From Candidatus Colwellia aromaticivorans (lineage in GTDB: Bacteria > Pseudomonadota > Gammaproteobacteria > Enterobacterales > Alteromonadaceae): DNA of 64,000 nucleotides. This document shows, piece by piece, positions 58,293 to 64,000 of this stretch. The stretch's first letter is position 1. The number at the start of each line of letters is the position of its first letter. The notes beneath the pieces were generated by a model. That model was not told where the DNA came from. It worked only from the letters and a program-made list of their open reading frames with translations, and made no database searches. The stretch is from NCBI RefSeq assembly GCF_003333305.1, contig NZ_QOLD01000073.1, forward strand, positions 84,746-148,745, read 5' to 3'. A program made the translations under genes and the position numbers.

Positions 58293-59777
58293 ATGTCTAC
58301 CAATTATTCAGATAAAGTTCAGCTTATTAATGGTCAATGGCAAGCAGGTTTAGGTCATGACGTTAACTCTGTTAATCCTGCGCGTAACGACGTTATTTGG
58401 CAAGGAAAAACCGCATCTCCTGAGCAAGTAGAGCAAGCGATTAATAGTGCACGCACTGCCTTTGAAAGTTGGTCAACTATCAGTTTTGATGAGCGTGTTA
58501 GTATCATAACAAAGTTCGCTGAATTACTTGGCGAAAATAAAGAAGCATTAGCAAATACCATCTCCCTTGAAACAGGGAAGCCTCGCTGGGAAACACTCGG
58601 TGAAGTAGGTGCTATGGTAGGTAAAATCAATATTTCTCTGAACGCTTATAAAGAACGTACAGGTACGGTTGAAAATCCGATGCCCGGAGCCAAAGCTTTT
58701 ATTCGTCATAAACCTCATGGTGTTGTCGCCGTATTTGGTCCTTATAATTTCCCTGGACATTTGCCAAATGGCCATATTGTGCCTGCGCTTATTGCCGGAA
58801 ATACCATCGTATTTAAACCCAGTGAATTAACGCCAAAAGTTTCAGAAAAAGTATTGAAAATTTGGTTGGCTGCTGGTATTCCTGCTGGTGTTATCAACCT
58901 TGTACAAGGTGAAATAGAAACGGGTAAGGCGCTGGCAAGCAACAAAATGATCGACGGACTATTCTTCACAGGAAGTTCAGCAACTGGTCACTATTTACAT
59001 GAACAATTTGGCGGACAGCCGGGTAAAATATTAGCCTTAGAAATGGGTGGTAATAACCCACTTATCGTTAAAGAGGTTAGTGACATAACTGCTGTTGTTC
59101 ACGACATTATCCAGTCGGCCTTTGTAACTACAGGTCAACGCTGTACTTGTGCTCGTCGTTTATTTATCGAAGAAGGCGAGCAGGGTGAGGCTATATTAAC
59201 CAAGTTAATTGAAGTAACTAAAGCATTAACTATTGGCTATTATGACGATGAAGAACAACCATTTATCGGTTCGATGATTTCAGAAAAAGCAGCTTTAAGT
59301 TTAGTCGCCGCGCAGAAAAAATTAATTGATTTAGGTGCTAGTTCAATCATTGAATTAAAACACCTTGAAGCAAATACGGGCTTTATTTCTCCCGGTATCA
59401 TTGATGTAACAAATATTATTGCTGATGTTCCAGATGAAGAATACTTTGGCCCGTTGTTAAAAGTATATCGTTACACTGACTTTGACGCCGCCATAGATGA
59501 AGGAAATAACACTGGCTTTGGGTTATCCGCTGGCTTACTAAGTGATAGTGAAGCTTTATACAATCACTTTTTTAAACGTATTCGGGCTGGTATTGTTAAC
59601 TGGAACAAACCTATTACAGGCGCTAGTAGCGCCGCACCTTTCGGCGGTATAGGGGCTAGTGGTAACCATAGAGCGAGTGCTTTTTATGCCGCTGACTATT
59701 GCGCTTATCCTATTGCTTCAGTGGAAGCTAATAAAGTGTCATTGCCTGTAACATTAAGCCCAGGCATTAAGCTTTAA
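58293..59777 (+). CDS. astD: Succinylglutamate-semialdehyde dehydrogenase AstD
   Basis: AstD oxidises succinylglutamate semialdehyde with NAD in the AST pathway. It has 494 aa from ATG 58293, which is preceded by AGGA at a 6-base gap; the frame is open upstream without support. The aldehyde dehydrogenase catalytic Glu is in [10 protein letters not shown] and the Cys in [25 protein letters not shown] and [12 protein letters not shown] are typical. A DUF1338 gene follows 41 bases downstream. Confidence 0.96.
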   Translation: MSTNYSDKVQLINGQWQAGLGHDVNSVNPARNDVIWQGKTASPEQVEQAINSARTAFESWSTISFDERVSIITKFAELLGENKEALANTISLETGKPRWETLGEVGAMVGKINISLNAYKERTGTVENPMPGAKAFIRHKPHGVVAVFGPYNFPGHLPNGHIVPALIAGNTIVFKPSELTPKVSEKVLKIWLAAGIPAGVINLVQGEIETGKALASNKMIDGLFFTGSSATGHYLHEQFGGQPGKILALEMGGNNPLIVKEVSDITAVVHDIIQSAFVTTGQRCTCARRLFIEEGEQGEAILTKLIEVTKALTIGYYDDEEQPFIGSMISEKAALSLVAAQKKLIDLGASSIIELKHLEANTGFISPGIIDVTNIIADVPDEEYFGPLLKVYRYTDFDAAIDEGNNTGFGLSAGLLSDSEALYNHFFKRIRAGIVNWNKPITGASSAAPFGGIGASGNHRASAFYAADYCAYPIASVEANKVSLPVTLSPGIKL

Positions 59778-59818
59778 CATGTTAAAAGATACTTTTATTA
59801 ACTTTTATAGGAATAATT

Positions 59819-60655
59819 ATGACTGCGAAAGTAATAGCCCTTTTTGATAAAATTTGGCAACAGTATTTAACCGTTACTCCTTCGGCAAATAAAATTCACC
59901 ACTTACTTGGTAATGGCAATGACGTGATTAATGATCATGTCGCTTACCGTACGTTCAATATTGAAAAAGTGAACTTAGCTAAATTGGCAAAGCACCTTAT
60001 TTCAATTGGCTATACTGAATGTGGTCAATATGATTTTGCTGATAAAAAATTAACTGCTAAGCATTTTGAACACAGCACTAGCACTATGCCAAAAGTATTT
60101 ATCAGTGAATTGCGGGTTGAAGAGTTTTCGGCTGAAGTACAAGAAATCATCCATAATCTCGTAAATCAGCTACCTAAAAACATTAGTGAAAAAGCTGATT
60201 TTCTCTATTGTGGTCGGCCTTGGAAAATAAGTTCAACTGACTACAATACATTACTAGCGACAAGTGAATACGCAGCATGGCTAGCCGCTTGGGGTTATCG
60301 TGCAAATCACTTTACTGTTAGCATAAACCATCTTGATGGTTTCGACTCTATTATTGATGTTAATGACACGCTTAAAAAAGCCGGCTATACCTTAAACAGT
60401 GCTGGCGGTGAAGTTAAAGGTGATGAAACGGTAAAATTAGAGCAGTCATCCATTTTAGCAGATAAAGCACTGGTTGAGTTTTCTGATGTAACCAGAGAAA
60501 TCCCCAGTTGCTTTTATGAGTTTGCTAAACGTTATCCATTAGATAACGGTGAGCTTTATACGGGTTTCGTTGCTGCTTCTGCCGATAAAATTTTTGAAAG
60601 TACAAATACTACTTATACCCATGATACTTCAAGATGTGCGTTTCAGGGCAGCTGA
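59819..60655 (+). CDS. DUF1338 protein (HglS/YdcJ-related), 3' end replaced by an inserted element
   Basis: A 278-aa protein of the DUF1338 family, related to 2-oxoadipate dioxygenase/decarboxylase (HglS). NDHVAYRTFNIEKVNL and AKHFEHSTSTMPKVFISELRVEEF carry the metal-binding His/Glu residues, and GYRANHFTVSINHL another His. It follows astD, as in related genera, so a role late in amino-acid breakdown is likely. Residues 266-278 and the stop are encoded by the first 42 bases of the element at 60614; the native protein presumably ended near DKIFEST. Confidence 0.85.
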   Translation: MTAKVIALFDKIWQQYLTVTPSANKIHHLLGNGNDVINDHVAYRTFNIEKVNLAKLAKHLISIGYTECGQYDFADKKLTAKHFEHSTSTMPKVFISELRVEEFSAEVQEIIHNLVNQLPKNISEKADFLYCGRPWKISSTDYNTLLATSEYAAWLAAWGYRANHFTVSINHLDGFDSIIDVNDTLKKAGYTLNSAGGEVKGDETVKLEQSSILADKALVEFSDVTREIPSCFYEFAKRYPLDNGELYTGFVAASADKIFESTNTTYTHDTSRCAFQGS

Positions 60656-60880
60656 ACGATTCATGATCAAGGCGCATCTTTTTATTAAGGGTCGTTCCCT
60701 TAAAAAGAGATGCAACGAAGAACATGATTTGATCAGGGGCCCCTGTAAGGCTGGTTTAGAAACGCTTTATGCTACGTTATTGATTTCGACAATGGAACAA
60801 CCATTATCTGCAATCAAAGCCTTTCCTAAAAACGTTTCTAACTCCAGCTGAATCCGACGTGTTGAAGTAACATGGGTATA
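60614..60880. mobile_element. MITE-like inverted-repeat element, copy D (267 bp), overlapping the DUF1338 gene 3' end
   Basis: The ends are TATACCCATGATACTTCAAG and, in reverse complement, TATACCCATGTTACTTCAAC. The interior has GGAACAACCATTATCTGCAA, shared with copy A, and CAAGGCGCATCTTTTTATTA, shared with copy C. It begins exactly at a codon boundary of the DUF1338 gene and contributes its last 13 codons and stop. No transposase is encoded. Confidence 0.85.
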
Positions 60881-60904
60881 ACATGCTATAAGCGTAATTA
60901 TCAG

Positions 60905-60920
60905 GGTGAGTTAACTCACC
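60905..60920. terminator. 16-base perfect palindrome after the DUF1338 gene and element
   Basis: GGTGAGTTAACTCACC followed by TTCTATTTT may terminate the ast/DUF1338 transcript. The T run is imperfect. The rest of the 360-base gap up to 61014 beyond the element shows nothing further. Confidence 0.45.
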
Positions 60921-61014
60921 TTCTATTTTCTACTTGCTTAACCCGACAAAAAAATTGTAGAGTTACAGCTATATAATCTGTTTATCACACTCAATAGGTA
61001 TTCAAACAATTATT

Positions 61015-61374
61015 ATGGTCACAGATACTGAAGGTTATATTCATATTATCGAATATTTAACTGAGCATTTAAACTTATTTGAAAATATCGTTGTTACAAA
61101 CAAAAGTGCTGATACCGTAATGCACGTTATTGAAATTGAATTAAGTGAACAAATCATTTCAGTCTGTGGTCAAAATGTAGGTTTAAGCTTTAGTCAACGT
61201 AATACTATTATACGTGAAGTTGACGCTATCGTTTATGATCTTGGAGAAATATTCTCAGGAATAGTAGATAATCCTACGACTGAAGCACAACGTCGGTTTA
61301 TCAAAGAGTTTGCAACATTAATCAAAAACTTATTCGATAACGAAATTAATATCTTACGGACCAAAAATTCATAA
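61015..61374 (+). CDS. DUF3802-type small protein, function unknown
   Basis: A 119-aa acidic cytoplasmic protein with no signal or membrane segment. Its opening VTDTEGYIHIIEYLTEHLNLFE and regular helical pattern resemble the DUF3802 family of Vibrionales and Alteromonadales, whose role is unknown to me. It lies 120 bases upstream of speD on the same strand. The family name is given from memory and is moderately certain. Confidence 0.6.
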   Translation: MVTDTEGYIHIIEYLTEHLNLFENIVVTNKSADTVMHVIEIELSEQIISVCGQNVGLSFSQRNTIIREVDAIVYDLGEIFSGIVDNPTTEAQRRFIKEFATLIKNLFDNEINILRTKNS

Positions 61375-61494
61375 AATATTTAGGAAATTACACCTTCGTT
61401 GATGTGATAAGTTTACACAACGACCCTACAAACCATCAACGGTTGCACCGTTGGAATTAGTCATCATCTATCAATCATCATAGAATAACTATCA

Positions 61495-62253
61495 ATGAAC
61501 GAAATAACTTTATTTGGCTTCAATAATTTAACTAAGAGTTTAAGTTTCTCCTTATATAAATTGCATTACCTTACTAATCAGCAAGAACGTTATAACCTGT
61601 TTATTAAAGAGCGCTATAGCGCTGACAATCTCAATACCGTACTGACTAAAATATGCCATGCTATTGGGGGGAATGTATTAAATATTGCCAAACAAGATTA
61701 CCAACCTCAAGGTGCAAGTGTTACCTTAATGATATCCGAAGAGTCACAAGCCGAACCGTTATCCAAGTCTACTTCTGAATCACTCGTTGCCCATTTAGAT
61801 AAAAGCCATTTGTGTATTCATACTTACCCTGAAGAATCACCACAAAATGGTATAGCTATTTTCAGAGCCGATATTGAACTATCAACCTGTGGTATTATTT
61901 CACCACTAAAAGTGCTTAATTATGTTATTGAATCGTTTGATGCTGATGTTATTGATATTGATTATCGCATTCGTGGAATGACCCGAGATAAGCATGGGGA
62001 AAAGTTATTTGTTGATGATAAATTGGATAATATTAGTGATTACCTTAGTGCTGAACTAAAAAACACTTTTAAAGTAGAAAGCCATAACCTAATCGCACAC
62101 AACTTATTTCACACTAAACTATGTAAAAATGAGATTGCTGTTAATGATTACTTGTTTGAGTATAATCGAGCTGATTTAAGCACTACCCAGCAAAATGAAA
62201 TAAAAATTCAAATAGAGCGAGAGTTGCAACAGCTATTCACAAACTCCGCATAA
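61495..62253 (+). CDS. speD: S-adenosylmethionine decarboxylase proenzyme SpeD
   Basis: SpeD makes decarboxylated SAM, the aminopropyl donor for spermidine. The protein has 252 aa and is of the E. coli long type. Self-cleavage at Lys103-Ser104 in HLDKSHLCIHTYPE would generate the pyruvoyl cofactor. FRADIELSTCGIISPLKVLNYVIES follows as in the family. The N-terminus FGFNNLTKSLSFSLYKLHY is also typical. No speE is next to it in this window. It is convergent with prkB. Confidence 0.95.
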   Translation: MNEITLFGFNNLTKSLSFSLYKLHYLTNQQERYNLFIKERYSADNLNTVLTKICHAIGGNVLNIAKQDYQPQGASVTLMISEESQAEPLSKSTSESLVAHLDKSHLCIHTYPEESPQNGIAIFRADIELSTCGIISPLKVLNYVIESFDADVIDIDYRIRGMTRDKHGEKLFVDDKLDNISDYLSAELKNTFKVESHNLIAHNLFHTKLCKNEIAVNDYLFEYNRADLSTTQQNEIKIQIERELQQLFTNSA

Positions 62254-62287
62254 CTCGTAACTAGATACTATTAACTCGCAACTATAT

Positions 62288-63187
62288 TTACAAATCACTC
62301 ATCCAATCGAGCTGCTTATTTGCCTGTGTTTTACGTTCAATCAAATCACGAATAAGTGGTGTTAAGATCAACTCCATGGCAAGGCTCATCTTACCCCCTG
62401 GCACCACTAATGTACTAACCCGTGACATAAATGATCCATCAATCATCCGCAGATAATACTGAAAATCGACATTCTTTACTTCACGAAAACGGATAACAAC
62501 AAAACTTTCATCCAAACTTGGTATAGCTTTAGCGCTAAAAGGGTTAGAAGTATCAACGGTAGGAACTCGCTGAAAGTTAATATGGGTACGTGAAAATTGC
62601 GGGGTAATAAAGGAAATATAATCTTCCATACTCCGCACTATACTAGCAGTAACAGCTTCACGGCTATGACCACGTTTTTTTGTATCTCGAACGATTTTTT
62701 GGATCCATTCTAAATTAACAATAGGAACCATACCAATAAGTAAGTCAACATGCTTAGCGACGTCGTTATCTGCAGTTACCACCCCGCCATGTAGACCTTC
62801 ATAACATAAAAGGTCAGTGCCTTCACCCAACTCTTCCCAGGGGGTAAATGTGCCGGGCATTTGGTTATAGGGCACTGCTTCATCAAAAGTATGCAAATAA
62901 CGGCGCATCATGCCTTTACCCGTTTCTCCATAAGTTGAAAACAATTTTTCTAAAGCATCAAAATCATTAGCTAAATCACCAAAATAACTAATATTTGAAC
63001 GCGCTTCTTTCGCTTTACGTTTTTCAAGATCCATTTCTTGGCGAGAAAAACGATGGAAACTATCCCCTTCAACATTAACTGAGCTTACTCCCAACGTCCT
63101 AAATATATGCTCAAATGCAGAAGTGGTCGTTGAAGTTCCTGCGCCAGACGAGCCTGTGATTGCAATAATAGGATTACGTGAAGACAT
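62288..63187 (-). CDS. prkB: Phosphoribulokinase-like protein PrkB
   Basis: A 299-aa P-loop kinase of the phosphoribulokinase/uridine kinase superfamily, as encoded by E. coli prkB (yhfS-crp region). The P-loop is TGSSGAGTST. EGDSFHRFSRQEMD and LLCYEGLHGGVV are family segments. The substrate is unknown, and no RuBisCO or Calvin-cycle gene is near. ATG 63187 is preferred; an in-frame TTG at 63202 would add five residues. It is convergent with speD. Confidence 0.88.
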   Translation of the reverse strand: MSSRNPIIAITGSSGAGTSTTTSAFEHIFRTLGVSSVNVEGDSFHRFSRQEMDLEKRKAKEARSNISYFGDLANDFDALEKLFSTYGETGKGMMRRYLHTFDEAVPYNQMPGTFTPWEELGEGTDLLCYEGLHGGVVTADNDVAKHVDLLIGMVPIVNLEWIQKIVRDTKKRGHSREAVTASIVRSMEDYISFITPQFSRTHINFQRVPTVDTSNPFSAKAIPSLDESFVVIRFREVKNVDFQYYLRMIDGSFMSRVSTLVVPGGKMSLAMELILTPLIRDLIERKTQANKQLDWMSDL

Positions 63188-63640
63188 ATTCGTAGGACTC
63201 AACAGATAGATTAAAAGTTAGCTATTTTACACGGGTAATTTTTAATAAGGTCAATAGGTAAGACTTAGCCAAACTTATGTTAGAGATATAACCATCTATT
63301 CTTAGGGTATTTACATTTACAATGTTCAAATATAAACCGACTGAAGTCTATTTTATTGGGGTAAACATGAGCCCCTACTATTAATATATTTCATTACCAG
63401 TATAGTAGCCTAGCTATTTTAGCATTATGTTAACATTAATAGTAATAAGCTTTGCCTATTCTAGTTATTCACTGGATAGCATAAGTTAAATACTGATATT
63501 AATAATGATATTCCGTTTACACGAGACGTCCATAAAGTAGTCATTGATTTTATTCAAAGTTTCGATTTTACTACTATAAATAAAAGAAATCCTTTATTAA
63601 CCCAGCATTTTTATTTAATCAATTCAAAATATTTTTTAGT
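63188..63640. other. Intergenic region between prkB and rplQ
   Basis: About 450 AT-rich bases upstream of prkB and downstream of rplQ. I see no coding frame, repeat or RNA gene that I can support, apart from the rplQ terminator at its end. Confidence 0.5.
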
Positions 63641-63645
63641 CTAAA

Positions 63646-63676
63646 ACAAAAAACCGAGCCTAAGCTCGGTTTTTTA
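63646..63676 (-). terminator. Terminator after rplQ
   Basis: ACCGAGC (63653-63659) and GCTCGGT (63664-63670) pair, flanked by A and T runs, 30 bases past the rplQ stop. This ends the alpha ribosomal-protein operon in the minus direction. Confidence 0.9.
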
Positions 63677-63699
63677 ATTCTTACAAAGTAAGCTAGTGC

Positions 63700-64000
63700 T
63701 TAAGCTTCTGCTGACTCTTCAACTACTTCAGGAGCATCTTCTACTACTGGGCGGTCTACTAATTCAATATAAGCCATAGGCGCTTTATCACCAGTACGGA
63801 AACCACATTTTAAAATGCGAGTATAACCACCTGGACGCTCTTGGTAACGTGCACCAAGTTCGTTAAATAAAAGACCTACTACTTCTTTATCTTGTGTACG
63901 AGCAAACGCTAAACGGCGATTTGCAACACTGTCGGTTTTAGCCAATGTAATCAATGGCTCTACTACCATACGTAGTTCTTTAGCTTTAGCTACAGTCGTT
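63700..64000 (-). CDS. rplQ: 50S ribosomal protein L17, N-terminus outside the window
   Basis: L17 sits near the peptide exit tunnel of the large ribosomal subunit. The frame is open to the window edge, and [23 protein letters not shown] matches the middle of bacterial L17. The internal Met at 63969 is therefore not the start. [26 protein letters not shown] is the conserved C-terminal core, followed by an acidic tail. About 30 N-terminal residues are missing. Confidence 0.96.
   Translation of the reverse strand, partial: TTVAKAKELRMVVEPLITLAKTDSVANRRLAFARTQDKEVVGLLFNELGARYQERPGGYTRILKCGFRTGDKAPMAYIELVDRPVVEDAPEVVEESAEA

Overview
The window looks like chromosomal DNA of a marine, AT-rich gammaproteobacterium, most likely Colwellia or a close relative. 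This is inferred from the gene content (priA-ftsN-hslVU, an astCAD cluster behind pabA, a DUF3802-type gene next to speD, amtB-glnK, plsB, rplQ), from the codon and base style, and from the dispersed small inverted-repeat elements. No search could be run. No rRNA, tRNA, CRISPR array, complete insertion sequence or prophage was seen.

Layout. 1-4.7 kb: end of priA, ftsN, hslVU with a sigma-32-like promoter, and a DUF971 gene. 4.8-12.4 kb: a beta-propeller-like secreted protein, rraA, a DyP peroxidase, a surface-antigen-like protein, a PQQ-type sugar dehydrogenase, a double nitrilase-fold protein lacking both catalytic cysteines, and a collapsed outer-membrane-protein pseudogene. 12.6-18 kb: a radical SAM protein, plsB, a diguanylate cyclase and a NYN-domain protein. 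18-23 kb: a three-gene 2-oxoacid:acceptor oxidoreductase with a GltD-like partner. 23-25.7 kb: a beheaded glucosaminidase gene, then glnK-amtB under an NtrC/sigma-54-type promoter. 25.7-31 kb: a row of ovoA (ovothiol synthesis), an unrecognised 388-aa protein and a TPR-GGDEF sensor. 31-36 kb: a glutaredoxin, norCB with an FNR/DNR-type box, a blue copper protein and pldA. 36-45.6 kb: an AsmA-like protein, alkB, a GntR regulator, a degenerate GGDEF-EAL protein, a haem-binding chemoreceptor, ubiX, mpl and a MOSC-ferredoxin protein. 45.9-53.5 kb: two tandem DUF481 proteins, an NtrC/sigma-54-type nitrate transporter operon with a fused phosphatase-kinase, and a porin behind two perfect FNR-type boxes. 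53.6-64 kb: pabA, an HDOD protein, astC-astA-astD, a DUF1338 protein, a DUF3802-type protein, speD, prkB and the 3' part of rplQ.

Much of the window concerns nitrogen: ammonium uptake and sensing, nitrate uptake, NO reduction and arginine catabolism. The regulatory sites split into an NtrC/sigma-54 set (glnK, narK) and an FNR-family set (nor, porin).

The most unusual structure is a family of 168-312 bp inverted-repeat (MITE-like) elements with TATACCC ends. One copy supplies the last 13 codons and stop of the DUF1338 gene. Another supplies the last 13 codons and stop of the MOSC-ferredoxin gene, and a third sits directly upstream of that same gene. Other traces are a head-to-head pair of ends at 4.8 kb and fragments at 16.2 and 31.1 kb. 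A different small element abuts the truncated glucosaminidase.
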